DNA of 64,000 nt from contig JBITNC010000001.1 of the NCBI GenBank assembly GCA_050084985.1, positions 32,922,001 through 32,986,000 on the forward strand. Direction: 5' to 3'. A program made the translations under genes and the position numbers. This document shows, one piece after another, positions 47,048 through 59,359 of this stretch (positions are counted from its first letter, which is position 1; every line of letters begins with the position of its first letter). This stretch comes from Nageia nagi. Lineage: Eukaryota > Pinophyta. Under the pieces are notes generated by a model. It had not been told where the DNA came from. It saw only the letters and a program-made list of their open reading frames with translations, and did not search any database.

Positions 47048-48139
47048 ATGAAAATTTTTATTATTGATTGGTATAATGTAAGCTCAAAGGGTTTGGTCTA
47101 GTTGAGTTCTCCATTGCTAATAATATTAGGTTCCTTGAAATAGTAGAAGGTGGTGGGAATACATTTGTGTTGGTTTTCTACTCAATCTTTAGGTTATAGG
47201 TTGCTTCCTATATATTATGAAGGTTAAAAGTATTAAGAAAGAGATAAAAGGTATATAGTTACAAGAAAGAGATTAACAAATTAAACTGAAACTAAAGTAA
47301 GAACTTCATAGCTCAAGCATTGCAACATATGCAACAATCCATAACCAAGATTAAGAATAGCAAGCTATCTTACCTTTGGGTTCTTGTAATCATAATAAAT
47401 AACCAAAACTTAAGACATCATCTCATACATAACATTTACAAAAAACAATAAATAGCCATTGCAAAAGGCCAAAGCATTATTTGTTTACATTATCATATAT
47501 GAAAGTATCTTACAGACTTGAGAAAATTTGCTAGAATGTCTAACCTCTTTGATTTCTAACAGTTTACCATTTATACATTTACATGTCCTTTGGGTTGTTA
47601 TCTATCATTAATATACATAATTACTCATCTTGATTGAAATAGGTGAAGAAAACTATTTATAATAAATTTTATAATTGTGTTATATTACATAGTGAATAAG
47701 TACCAATAGCATGACTCTCTAGTAATTTGAATTTTTTTAATAATCATATTCATTGAGCTGCAATCCTCTTGACATGTCATTAACTGCTCCTTTTTTGGCC
47801 CTGTAGTTGATTGAAGATGGTGTTATAGATGATTAAAAAGTACTCATCTATAGTATGATAGATATAATCTAGCACTATGTTCTATTAGTAGCTATCTACT
47901 TCTATGTAACCATTGATGATACATACTGTAGTTCTTAAATGAATAGAGTAATGGAGGGTTTTGAATAGTATATTAGCTTAGTTTGAGAAGAAACTACCAC
48001 TATTATGTAGAATTGAGTTGAAGTTGATACATTAATAGGGCCTTGAGGGTCAAACACTTAAGATTAAGTGGACTTGCATGTTACTTCTTATCCATTACTC
48101 TTACCTTAGTCTGGTGGGTATTATTTCTTTTCTCCAAGT

Positions 48140-48540
48140 TTTGTTGATGAACTAGTTCTTCTTAGTACCTACTAATTTTAACCAAAAGTTTCAACATCAT
48201 CACTCAAAATTAGTGGGCTCTATTTGGGATATTCTTAAATCATCACCCACCATTACTTATTTTGGGACCTATTAATTTTAGCCAAAATTTCTATCATCAT
48301 CATTCAAAATTGATAGGCTCTATTTGGGATCTTCTTAAATCATCACTTGCCATTACTTATTCTAGGACTCATTGATTTTAGCAAAAAGTTCTTACATCAT
48401 CACTCAAAATTGATGGGCTCTATTTGCAATTTTTTCGAATCATTAGCCACCATTACTTATTTTGAGATCCACTAATTTTAGCCAAAAGTTCTAACATCAT
48501 CACTCAAAATTGGTGAGCTCTATTTACTTTTGGGCACCTC
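48140..48540. repeat. 100-bp tandem array in Gypsy-2 5' LTR, four units
   Basis: Anchors actcaaaatt (one attcaaaatt) lie at exactly 48202, 48302, 48402 and 48502. No indel has accumulated between units despite many substitutions. Confidence 0.92.
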
Positions 48541-48565
48541 CCATTGATTATTTGGACATAAATTA

Positions 48566-48690
48566 GGACTTATATTTACTAAAACTCCTAGACATTCTAT
48601 TTACAACTCCTGTACATTGTATTTTCAATTCTTGAACACTATATTTACAACTCTTATATAATGTATTTTCAAATCTTGAACACTTACATA
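48566..48690. repeat. 22-bp tandem array in Gypsy-2 5' LTR
   Basis: Counterpart of 36322-36440, with units such as acactatatttacaactc, more diverged here. Confidence 0.75.
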
Positions 48691-49024
48691 ATTCTTTTAT
48701 AGATATAGTTCTACCCCATTTGATTGTTAATATGACTTAAGGTTAATCCCTAGGAATTATTACAACACCCAATCAACTTTAACTAGAAATTTACAAAGCA
48801 AAAATATCAAAGATAAGGATCCATATATACAATAGCTGGATTATAGATACAATAGCTAGATCTTAACAACACCCAAAATTCTTCAATCTTAGGGATAATA
48901 GAAGACTCTAATTTAATTTTAAAAGGAAGAGAGTTGGAATAGAAAGAATTGTTTGAAAAGAATGAAAGAATAAAAGAATGATAGTATGTTACCCCAACCT
49001 AGAGTGCAATTATGAAAGAATAAA

Positions 49025-49029
49025 GTAAC
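49025..49029. repeat. Target-site duplication of Gypsy-2, right copy (gtaac)
   Basis: Pairs with gtaat at 11204-11208, with one transition between them. Confidence 0.72.
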
Positions 49030-50305
49030 TCCTTATAAATATATTTTATCCTATTTTAAAAAGTAACTAACTCTTGCACTTCTATTAAATAAAAATAAAA
49101 TACCTCTATATTCTCATTAAGAAACTCCATAAGTTTGTTGGCCATTTCTATTTACACATATGCCTCCAAAATGCCATTATTTTGTTGTGCAAATTAATTT
49201 TAATAAAGATGATTTTTCTACAAACTACACCATATGATAGCATATATTCATATATTTCAATAATGTAAAATATATCAAATATTTACATTTTAAAGAGACA
49301 TTTTGTCACACTTCACAGCCAAAGTATGGACACCTTGCACAAACTCATACCTTGAGACCTCAAATTGAGATAGTTAAAAAAGTAAAGCTACTCATTTTGA
49401 TGAGCTAATCATAATTAATAATCAAATTTTAAAATTTACAGCCAAACATGAAGGATTTTACCATTTTACCATTGCCCTATAAAACTATCTAAAACTAAAA
49501 AGAGTGAAAAGTTCTCTTTTTTCAATACATGCAATTTCTTCCTCAAATATTTGTTTGACTTGAAATTTGAACTGTATGTACATATTAGTATCAACTACTC
49601 TGTAAAATTTTGTAGTCTAACTCTTAACAATGTTCTTCATATTCTACTACAAAATGGCCTCTGAGTCACTTTTTCAACCTATTACAAAGATTGCACAATT
49701 GCCCAATCAAGTACTGCAATGCCTCCAATTGTCTTGAATATTGAGCTAACACTTCAAACACCATGTTGACATGTTTTTAAACATGCTAATATATTTCACA
49801 TTGATCAATTCTATCTAAACATTCATCAAAGTGAAATTGACATGCTCCAACAAAAATGTTTAGAGGTCCAAAATGTACCTAAAATATATCTAACATTGAA
49901 TCAACACTACAACTTCACTTCCAACTAATAAATAAAGCTCCAAATGATACATTGGTCTATCCAACGTAGTCCATTAGCACACATGCACAAAATTTGCAAC
50001 TTTTGCATCTTTTGAAATTTTGTAAGAACATGTTGCAACAACTTTTCCTAAGTACCAAATATGTCCACACATGCACCAAACATCTCAAAATAAGCTCCAA
50101 ACAATTTTTTGATAATTTTTGTAAGATTTACAACTTTTTGAAAACTTTTATAGATTTACACAAATTTCTTGCACCAAGTTTAACTGAGCATCAGACACAT
50201 CCTTAACATCAATGAATATCTCTATCTATGCTCCAAAAATTACATCACAACACTAACTAGGTCCCACTAAGTGTGTTGAAAATAATGAAAACACTTTTCT
50301 TAAAA
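49030..50305 (-). repeat. Copia-2 3' LTR, inner part
   Basis: Continues 10488-11208 and aligns with 56260-57528. It contains runs of short ttttgcaactttt-like repeats at about 49990-50170. A 70-codon frame at 49994-50206 is part of them. Confidence 0.87.
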
Positions 50306-50320
50306 ATCTTCACCTTTGGA
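50306..50320 (-). promoter_or_regulatory. Copia-2 polypurine tract, decayed
   Basis: The minus strand reads ttccaaaggtgaagat beside the 3' LTR. It corresponds to ttccaaagggggagat in Copia-1. Confidence 0.65.
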
Positions 50321-50499
50321 ATTGTTGGTAACACAAAAGTAAATACCTACAAGTTTTCTTCCCTTTTGACAATAATGATAAAGGGTTGTTGCAAACTCCC
50401 CCTGAGTCCATACATAACATTCTTAGGAAAATATTAGTACCAATAGTAAAAATAAAAAATAAGAGCAAAAAGGTAAGACATTAATAAAATTCTCCCCCT

Positions 50500-51350
50500 A
50501 AGAATGTGGTCCTAAATGCTAGTCAATGCTTGGGAAGTGAAGTCACTCCCAACTTTTTGTGAAGATACTCAAAAAATTCCTTAGGAAATGGTTTTGTAAA
50601 AATATCTACTACCTGCTCTATTTTTGGGACAAATTCCAACTTGATCTCTCCTTTAGTAACTTTATCCTTCAAGAAATGATACTGAATAGCAAAGTGTTTT
50701 TATGAGAGTGCATTATTAGATTCTTTGAAATGTTTATAGCACTTGCATTATCACACTTTACTCAAATAGGATCACTAAAATGAATACCAAGATATTTTAG
50801 AGTTTGCTTTATCCAAAGCACCTGGGTACAACATGATACTAATATAATATATTCTTCTTCTACTTTAGATAAGGATATTGACTCTTAGTTCTTACTATGC
50901 CATGCTACAAGTCTATCATTGAGATAAAATGCACCTCCACTAGTGCTCTTCCTATCATCCATGCAACTTGCCCTATCAACATATGAATATGAGATAAGTG
51001 TAAAATCCTTTCCCTTTTGGGTACCAAAGACCATAATGCATTGTTTCTTTGAGATACCAAAAAATATGTTTTACTATTGATACATGTGTTTCTTTTAGAC
51101 TTGCTTGAAACTATGCAACCATGCAAATCACATGTAAAATATTTATTCATGTGGCTATTAAGTACAACAAGCTCCCTATCATAGATCTATACATGGGTTG
51201 ATCAAATGGTGGTGACTTGTCATCTTTGCTCAACTTGTAACCTATTTTTATTGGAGTGCTAACTCGCTTGCATCCTCCATAGTGAACTTCTTTAGCATTT
51301 CTTTAGTGTACTTAATTTGAGAAATGAAAATGCCATTCTTTAACTGATTT
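50500..51350 (-). pseudogene. Copia-2 RNase H and connection region
   Basis: Colinear with Copia-1 19.8-20.64 kb. Pieces of the connection (NGIFISQIKYTKEML-like) lie near 51290-51340, and RNase H lies down to about 50550. The frame of 50905-51150 is only partly the real one. Multiple stops and shifts. Confidence 0.75.
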
Positions 51351-52060
51351 ACTTAGAGACTAAGAAAGTATTAAAGTTCACCTACCATGGACATTTCAAA
51401 CTCACTTTGCATTTGATTGGAAATGTTTTTGCACAACACATATTTGCATCCTCCAAAAATGATACCATCCATATACACAATAATAATGATTTGATAGTCC
51501 TTTTTAGATTTCACATAAAGATTGCTATCAACCATACCATTTTTAAAGCCTTATTTTTGGAAAAAGGTATCTAATCATGCATACCAATCATGAGGTGCTT
51601 ATTTTAGACCATACAATGTATTTTTTAGTTTACATACCATATTTGGATCCTATGAAAGTCGAAAACCATTAGGTTGTTCAATGTATACTTCCTCTTCCAA
51701 TTTTCCATTTAAAAATGTTGATTTTACATCCATTTGATATATTTTAAAGTTCTCATACACTACAAGAGCAAGAAATATTTGAATTGCCTCAAGTCTATCT
51801 ATTGGTGTAAAATTTTCCTCAAAATTAATACCTTCAACTTATACATATCCCTTGCATACCAATATTGTTTTATTTCTTATTATATGTCCATCCTCATTTA
51901 ACTTATTTTGAAAGATCCATTTTGTGTCAATCACATTTTTGTTTTTGGTCCTTGGTACTAGTTCCCATATTTTTGTTTTCTCGATCTAGTTTATTTCCTC
52001 TTCCATTGCTTTTATCCAACTTTCATTTTGACTTTCCTCAGTACCATTTTTTAGGTTCTA
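51350..52060 (-). pseudogene. Copia-2 reverse transcriptase
   Basis: Copia RT on the minus strand with [54 protein letters not shown] and EQPNGF, closely following Copia-1. The palm motif at 51464-51475 reads YMDG where Copia-1 has YVDD, so a catalytic Asp is lost. Stops are more numerous than in Copia-1. Confidence 0.85.
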
Positions 52061-52289
52061 TACTGTATAAAAGGGAATAAGTCATCATTATTCTTCTTCG
52101 AATATGAATGCCACTGCTAGGATCTCCAATTATTTACTCTTTGGGATGATATTTTTGCCAACATACTATTTTGAATTTTTATTTTATTCCAACTCTTCTT
52201 CCTCTAATTCATTTTTTGATTCTTTTTCTATTTTCTCTTCCTCATCTCCTTCAATAATCTCTTCATAAATTGGAAATTTATCATCATCA

Positions 52290-53190
52290 ATTCATGGTAA
52301 TTCTCTTTTTTCATCAACTTTGTCAATAATTTTTCTCAACCTTTTATTGTAACACTTATATGCTTTACTTTTAATTGAATGTCCAAGAAATATGCCTTCA
52401 TTTTCTTTATCTTCTAATTTTTCAATATTTTCACTAGTTCTCTTGATGTAACATTTGCTTCCAAACACCTTAAAAAGTCTCACTATTTCTTTTCTACCAA
52501 ACCATAACTCATATGGTGTCTTATTTTCATGTGGTCTCAATAAGAATCTATTTTGAATGTATACTATTGTGTGAAATGCTTCCTTCCAAAATTTGTCTAC
52601 TATTTTACTTTTGGTCAACATATTTCTAGCCATTTCTTGTACTATTGTATTTTTCCTTTTCACAACTCCATTCTATTATGGTGTCCTTGCTATTGAAAAT
52701 TGTCTCTTGATACCATGATCTAGATAATACTTTGCAAAATCATTTGATATAAACTCACCTCCTCTATTTAATCATATGCACTTAATTTGTCTTTCCATTT
52801 GATTCTCAAATTGGTTCTTGAATGCGTTAAACATTTCAAGAGCTTATGATTTACGCTTCAAAAATTGTACCATGTCATTCTTGTATAATCATCAATAAAT
52901 AACATAAAATATTTCTCATAATTTATGATTTTGTATTCTCATGGGTCCACACAAGTTTGTATGTATTAGTTCTAAAGGTTTTCTAGTATGATATTCTTTC
53001 ACTTTGAATCTAGCTTTGGTTTGTTTTCGTTTCTAACATGAATCATAAATGGTATTGGATGGTTTTGTAATACTAGGTATATATCTCATAGCCTCCTTTC
53101 AACATATTTTTACTAAATTATTAAATTTGATATGCCCAAGTCTCTTATGCCAAAGCCAATCTTTATCCTCCTTTCTAAGCAAACATGATC
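52290..53190 (-). pseudogene. Copia-2 integrase
   Basis: Open C-terminal piece 52663-52292 reads IVQEMARNMLTKSKIVDKFW, RPHENKTPYELWFGRKE, FKVFGSKCYIKRTSENIEKL and IFLGHSIKSKAYKCYNKR, nearly colinear with Copia-1. In the core the second catalytic Asp (SDRGGEF in Copia-1) reads LNRGGEF near 52760. Stops and frameshifts lie upstream. Confidence 0.88.
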
Positions 53191-53299
53191 CCTATGAAGT
53201 CTTTATCAATGTATACAAATTTTTGGAAGTCTTTATGCCAACTGTAACTAATGTTTCATTGTCTATTCTTCTAATTTTACACCCATATTTCTTTAATGT

Positions 53300-53570
53300 T
53301 ACATCATATCCTCTATAATAAATTTTATTAACACTTAATAGGCTATGTTTTGAGCTAATCACAAATAATACTTCCTTTGACCTAATCTTTTCATCATTGA
53401 TCTTAACTATGCCTCTACTGATAATCTTTGCTCCATCATTATTACCAAATTTTATTTATCCACCTTCATACTATTGTAGTTTCTCAAATATCCTTTTATC
53501 CCAGGTCATATGGCTAGAACAACCATTGTCAATTATCCATGAAGTTGGTTTATTTTATGATTTAAAAGTT
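53300..53570 (-). pseudogene. Copia-2 aspartic protease
   Basis: The minus strand near 53500-53550 reads PTSWIIDNGCSSHMTWDK. The catalytic DSG has become DNG, while the first Asp is kept. The pre-integrase segment lies below, to about 53200. Confidence 0.8.
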
Positions 53571-53739
53571 ATTTGTACTATCAATGATTCCTCATCATTC
53601 TTTGATTACCCTTTCTCTTTCCACACATATTTTATATTAGGTTTGGGCTCTTGTACCTATTCTTCATTTTCTTTTCTTGCATAGAGTTTTCTTGGATTTT
53701 TCTATCTTACCACATGAATTGAAATCTTCTATCTTGAAT

Positions 53740-55473
53740 ACTATTTAAAATAATTTTTTTTATAAAATCTTGCTATGTGTTCAAAGTTATGACAATTAGA
53801 GCATTCTATCATATATTCCATTAATGGTCTAAATGCATTCCTACTTACAAAATTTCTTGGTGCAACACTAAATTTGCAATTTGATAACTTATGTTCATAA
53901 GCATTACATTTAAAATAATAGCCATTAAAGGAAACATTGAACCTGATTTGTGGTCTTTGCTTGGAATTTGTAGGTGCTATGAATTTCCTTCTTCTTTGGT
54001 ATTAGACTTTTGTGAATCCATCATAAACATTCCTCTCTTTCCTTGCATCCTCTTTTATTGGTTTCTTTTCTTCTTTCTTGAAAACTATTGTATTCTTGAT
54101 CATTGGCATATTTGATGATTTCCCTTTTTCAAAACCCAAACCAAACTTGTTTGAAGAATTTCATTGGCCTTATATTATTTCTCCCAACTTTTTAGAACTA
54201 CCCTCAAGGACTTGATATGCATTAATTCTCTAAGTCATTTTTTCTAACTACATGCTCAAATTGACTATCTCCTCTTCCAATTTATAGCAATTTTCAATTT
54301 TCATAGTAAGTTGCACCTCTAGAACTTCATGTATTTTTTTGGATTCCTTAACTTGCAATTTCAAACTTGTTATAATATCATTTGGATCATCAAGTCTTCT
54401 TGATGTCTTTCTATGTCATTTCCTTTTCTTTTCCAATTCATCTAAGGCTACAATTAGTTCACCTTCTAGATCAACTTTTGTTTTAATTTCTTCTTCATTT
54501 ATCTCTTCTTCTTTGGATTGTTTATCTTCAAATAACATAAATAATGCTTTATTACACTCTTCCTCAAACTCGCCACTAGTACTCTCATATGATGAACTTG
54601 CATTTTTTTGATATGAAGCTCCTTTTCTTTGTTTGTTCCTTTTAAAATTGGATTTCTTCTTATTGCTTCTTTCTTTATATGAATCTTCCTCATTATTGTT
54701 ATTTTTCTTGTAAGAACATTTAGCTAAAAAATATCCAACATTTTTGCAATTGACAAATTTGAATGATAATTTTCTTTTATATTTTCCCTTGCCTCTTTTT
54801 AATTTGTACATAAAATTTACTTCCATATCATCGGATAGTTACTCTTCCTCTAAATCTGATTTTACTATTGCATTTTTCTACAATTTAAATATTGTTTCTT
54901 TATTGATGGGTTTTGTTTTTGTGATTCTCATTTCATATGTAATTAATGAACTATGCATTTAATCCATACTAAAACTATTCAAATATTTAGCTTCTTCTAT
55001 TGTTGAGACTTTAGAATCAAACATAGGTGGAAGAGATTTCAATACCTTTTTCATAATGATTGAATCCTTTATTTTTTCATCAAGTCCTTGATGGTCTCAA
55101 CTTCATTTATCTTGAGTGCTTCAAATTAAGCTCAATGAATCTGCAACTTAGCTTCTTTAATCTTATCATTACCTTCATTAATATTTTTTAACTTATCCCA
55201 TATTTCTTTTGTTATCTTGCATTCCATCACTTTTACAAGTTCACTATCGACAAAGCTACATATAAGTGCATTATTTGATCTAGCATCATATTCAAATAGC
55301 TTCTTTGCTACATTGTTGGTTGAAGAAGTAGAAGGTACTATGTATCCATTTTTGACTACATCCCATACATTGTATTCCAATGCACAAAGATAAGTTATGA
55401 TTATCCAAAGAGCATAATTTATTTCATTAAATAATGATGCTTTGTTTGATGCAAAACCTTCACCACTATCCAT
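53740..55473 (-). pseudogene. Copia-2 gag
   Basis: Starts at ATG 55473 (MDSGEGFASNKASLFNEINY) and runs open to 55132 through EYNVWDVVKNGYIVPS, NALICSFVDSELVKVMECKI and TKEIWDKLKNINEGNDKIKE. It is homologous to Copia-1 gag without the early frameshift seen there. The middle piece 54826-54416 has GKYKRKLSFKFVNCKN with GYFLAKCSYK, a knuckle that has lost cysteines, then acidic and coiled-coil sequence to about 54100. A second decayed knuckle (YFKCNAYEHKLSNC) lies near 53890. Frames on the plus strand here are shadows. Confidence 0.85.
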
Positions 55474-55522
55474 AGTGTCATAAAATAAAATCTACCCTAG
55501 TTGATTAAGCCAAAATTAGAAA

Positions 55523-55537
55523 CCTGATCTGATACCA
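55523..55537 (-). promoter_or_regulatory. Copia-2 primer-binding site (initiator Met tRNA)
   Basis: The minus strand reads tggtatcagatcagg. Copia-1 has tggtatcagagccagg at the same place, so a small change has occurred here. Confidence 0.85.
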
Positions 55538-55539
55538 AT

Positions 55540-57528
55540 TATTGAACTATGTGTGACACTAATAGGGGGTGAATCAGTGTGAATCAAAACATTAACCAAA
55601 TATAAAAATCCTACAATCAGACACACTCACAAAAGCATGCATCACATAACACAAAATTTATAGTGGAAACTTGATGTGTGAAAAACTATTGTGCCAATAG
55701 AGTGCTTAAGATCCCACCCAAATCTAATGTCAAAAATAAGATGGATGGAATTTTACAAATTTTTATGACACCCACTATTAGGATGGCACCAACCAACCAA
55801 ATATTTTGTAGCAACAACTACATGGAGCTCTAATCCTAACTGCTAAGCACCCACTCTATAAGATCTTAAATATATAACAAAAATAAATCTAATTCTTAAG
55901 ACATTTAATGGTCTTTCTCAACTTCAATCTCTACTCACACTAACTATCTCAATCCACTACACTATAACAATCTAAAATCTAATTCTTTGCACACAACAAA
56001 AATGTTTTCCATAAGTTCAATAAAAACCCTCAAAATAAAATTACAAATTTGTATAATAAGATGATGTTTTTAGCTCTTAATGATATCTCCCATGGGAGAC
56101 ATGATAAACTTATAGAATTTCAAATTCTACATACTCTAGAAAAAGAACAAGCTCAAATGGAGTCATGAATCAAAAGTTATAGCCAAAATCATGAGACACC
56201 TTTCATTATCTCTTTTTCACTCTTTTCTTAAAAAAAGAAACTTTTCATACCTTATTATTATAAATATATTTTATCCTTTTTAAAAAAGTAATTGACTCTT
56301 ACACTTCTCTTAAATAAAAATAAAACACTTTTATAATCTTTTTAAGAAACTCAATAAGTTTGTTGACCATTTCTATTTACATGTATACCTCCAAAATATT
56401 GTTATTTTGTTATGCCATTTAATTTTAATAAAGATGATTTTCTACAAATTATGCCATATGATAAAATATATTCATATATTTTAATAATGTAAAATATGCC
56501 AAACCATCACATTTTAAAGAGACATTTTGTCAAACACTTCAAGACCAAAGTATGGACACCTTGCACAAATTCATACCTTAGGACCTTAGATCAAGATGGT
56601 TCAAAAAGAAAAGTTGCTCATTTTGATGCATTGATCATCAATCAATCATTGGATTTTGAAATTTATAGCTAGACATGAAGGATTTTACCATTTTACCATT
56701 GTCTTACAAAACTGTCCAAAACTAAAAAAAAAGTGAGAAATTATCTTTTTGCAATACATTCCATTTCTTCCTCAAATATCTATTTGAATCAAAATTTTAA
56801 TTGTATGCACCTACAAAGTGGCATCTAGGTCACTTTTTCAACCTATTACAAAGTGCACATAATTGTCCTATCAAGTACTATAAATGCCTCCAATCATCTC
56901 AAACACTAAGATGACACCTCAAACACCATGCTGACATATTTTTATACATTTTGATATGTTTCACACTAATCCATCCTATCCGAATAGTCATCAAAGTGAA
57001 ATTCACCTAGTTTAGCAAAATTATCAAGAGGTCCAAAATGGTACTGAAATCTATTTGACACTAAATCAACACTACAACTTCACTTCTAACTAATAAATAA
57101 GGCTCTAAATGATATGTTGGGCTATCCAACACATTCCATTGGCACATATGCATAACATTTACAACTCTTGTGCAATTTTTGTAGTTTTTACAACTTTTGT
57201 ATCTTTTGAAATTTTGCAAGAACATACTACAAAAACTTTTCTTGAGCACCAAATATGTCCACACATGCACCAAACATCTCCAATTAAGCTCCAAACAACT
57301 TTATGAAAACTTTTACAAGTTTTACAACTTTTGCAACTTTTTAACAATTTTGCAACTTTTTTGATAACTTTTGTATATTTTCAAAAATTATTTGCATCAA
57401 CTTTAACCAAGCATCAAACATATTATCAACATTACTAAACATCTCTATTCATGCTCCAAACACTGTATCACAATACCAACTGGGTCCCATTGAGTGTGTT
57501 GAGAATAATGACAATAGTTTGCTGAACA
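55540..57528 (-). repeat. Copia-2 5' LTR
   Basis: 1989 bp. It begins tattgaactatgtgtgacac (the first G changed to A) and ends ctgaaca. Inside it, 57165-57380 holds short quasi-repeats of caacttttg. Its start shares tgtgacact...ggggtgaatcagtg with the Copia-1 LTR, showing that the two families are related. Confidence 0.9.
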
Positions 57529-57597
57529 AACTTATCCTTAGTGACTTACTAAGAAAAATTTTACAAATATGAATAACTAATTTAAACTAATCAAATT
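57529..57597. other. Right flank of the nested block
   Basis: Unique-looking AT-rich sequence beginning aacttatcc. No clear target-site copy of Copia-2 is seen here. Confidence 0.5.
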
Positions 57598-57815
57598 GGT
57601 TTCCCAAGCCACCATGTTGCCATGGATGTTTGATATGGATGACCCTTCCTTAAAAAGGCACTAAATGATATTATTAGCACTTTCTTACAAAGGTATCAAA
57701 TGATAAGAATGACAAACTTAGTTTCCCAAACCACCATATTTTCATGGATTTTTTTTATCATAGTGACCCTTCCTTACAAAAACATCAAATGATAATATAA
57801 ATACTTTAAAATCCT
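57598..57815. repeat. 122-bp direct duplication, two copies
   Basis: tttcccaagccaccat at 57600 and tttcccaaaccaccat at 57722 begin two diverged copies. Both continue with catggat, gacccttccttacaaa and atcaaatgata-like segments. Confidence 0.75.
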
Positions 57816-59350
57816 TACACCTTAACCACTCAAAATAATTATGAATGATTCAAAAATTTTAATTATATTTGCATCTAATTTTCATATGTGAGCTATGAAT
57901 AATAGACAAACAAAAGGTTTACAAGATATCATTTGATGTTCAATATTGCATGAATCTATCTAGACCTAAAAGGAAAGATAAAATGTTATAGGAGGCTTCA
58001 AATCATAAGTCCTTGGGACCTTGTGAATATTCAAGTGAGGTGAAACCCCAACTCTACAATATTGTAAGCCTTCTTTATCCTCAATCAAAAGGATATTTTA
58101 AATCAATGACATACCTATTGTGCAATTATGGTACTCAAGCATGGACTATAGATAAATCCTGTGTAAGCAAATTTTATAATGATGTGTGATAATAATGATA
58201 AATATAATAAAGAATATTTAAGATCTAAATATGTATAGCACCTTTGCCTAAAGTGATCAAATAATGCAAATGATAAGGGTTACAAGATTAACAAAGATGG
58301 ATCTAATGCCACAAAGACTAATTAAATAACAAATCTTCCTCAAACCCCTAAAGTTTAGATCTTAAAAGTCAAACCCTAGGTTGAAACCCTAAGTATGAAA
58401 TCTAGCCTAGTTATACCTATATGAAAAATAATGATAAATACATAATATATTAGAGGATACAAGTATTCATATATGGATTTAATTAATATATAAATTTACA
58501 ATAACCCATGAGATAAAATATCAATATCACAAGCTCCTTAATCAACTAAAAGATACCTCAATCCTTGAAACATGGAGAAGCAATCCCAAGGCATGAATAT
58601 GGATACTTAAAGCTTGATGTAAACCCTTGAAGATGATGTCAAAAACTTGAAATTATGTATAGATAGTACTAATATTGTAGAGATCATGAAAATTAATGTT
58701 CTATCCTTGAAAATTGATCCTCAATCACCTTTTATAAACATCAAGTAAGATCATCTAGATGATTAGGGACGTATAGGGTCATCAGATTATTATCCAATCA
58801 TCCATATGATTGGAACCAAATTGTTACAAATGAATTAAAGTTAAAAATGAAATTGATCAAACCTATGAAGAATTTTGTATAAAATGTTAGATAAACATGA
58901 TAGTATAAATATCATAAATATTAGTAAAACACTATCGTTAAGGTAAAATAAGATTTTAGGGTATTTATAGTTGCCCCTTTTTACATTGAGCTTAAAAACC
59001 TATGAGAAGATAAGTACAAATATGTTTTAAATAATAAATTGATAATAGAAAATTATAAATTATATAAAAGTGTAAATTGATCAAGATGAGAGATGATTTT
59101 GAAGCATGACAATTTGTATAAGATCATTTCACACATTCAACCTAAATCTAGTTTTGTTGCATGATAGGTCATATAAGATTGAGTTAAATATCATGACAAT
59201 CCAATGAAATCTTATTTCAACACATCATAGGTTGTATAAGGTGTTGAACCTTATGATAATGACTTATGATAAAAATCTAACAAAGGGATCAAGTAATATG
59301 TAGAATAAGAAAGCAAAATTTTAATCTATCTAATACAATTTAATCTAAGT
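57816..59350. other. Non-coding sequence with a small PLE-like fragment
   Basis: No gene seen. At 58248-58277 the sequence cctaaagtgatcaaataatg resembles the upstream part of the PLE at 10413-10435. The next 35 bp resemble the PLE flank in inverted orientation. Diverged repeats of about 65 bp with cat(g)ataggt...tataag cores lie at 59100-59250. Confidence 0.45.
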
Positions 59351-59359
59351 ATAGAAAGG

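Larger units (their letters stand above)
11209..49024 (-). mobile_element. Gypsy-2: Tat-like Ty3/gypsy element, interrupted by Gypsy-1
   Basis: A minus-strand Ty3/gypsy element inserted in the Copia-2 LTR. Its 5' LTR is 47062-49024; its 3' LTR is 11209-12810 plus 36300-36779, split by Gypsy-1. Without Gypsy-1 it is about 14.32 kb, close to the 14.35 kb of Gypsy-1. Minus-strand domain order is gag (46.9-45.5 kb), protease (45.3-44.75), archaeal-type RNase H (44.6-44.1), RT (43.9-43.0), degenerate RNase H and integrase (42.95-41.1), then a long 3' ORF (40.5-36.8). Target duplication gtaat/gtaac. All genes carry stops. LTRs differ by about one base in six over a 100-bp sample counted by eye. Confidence 0.9.
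47062..49024 (-). repeat. Gypsy-2 5' LTR
   Basis: A 1963-bp intact LTR, with the 100-bp array (four units) and the 22-bp array. Its outer end reads gaataaa where the other LTR has gaataca. Confidence 0.9.
10488..57528 (-). mobile_element. Copia-2: outermost Ty1/copia LTR retrotransposon, interrupted by Gypsy-2
   Basis: A minus-strand Ty1/copia element. Its 5' LTR is at 55540-57528. Its 3' LTR is split into 10488-11208 and 49030-50305 by the insertion of Gypsy-2. Removing Gypsy-2 and one target-site copy gives about 9.22 kb, close to the 9.13 kb of Copia-1, and rejoined LTRs of about 2.00 and 1.99 kb. Internal order is gag, protease, integrase, RT, RNase H, as in Copia-1, which is a relative at the protein level. 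Over the first 100 bp the LTRs differ at about one base in five by my count, the most of the four nested elements. Flanks aatat (10483-10487) and aactt (57529-57533) match at only three of five bases, so the target duplication is not convincing. Confidence 0.88.

Noticed and set aside
10483-57533. Target-site duplication aatat/aactt for Copia-2
   Set aside because: Only three of five bases match, too few to claim.
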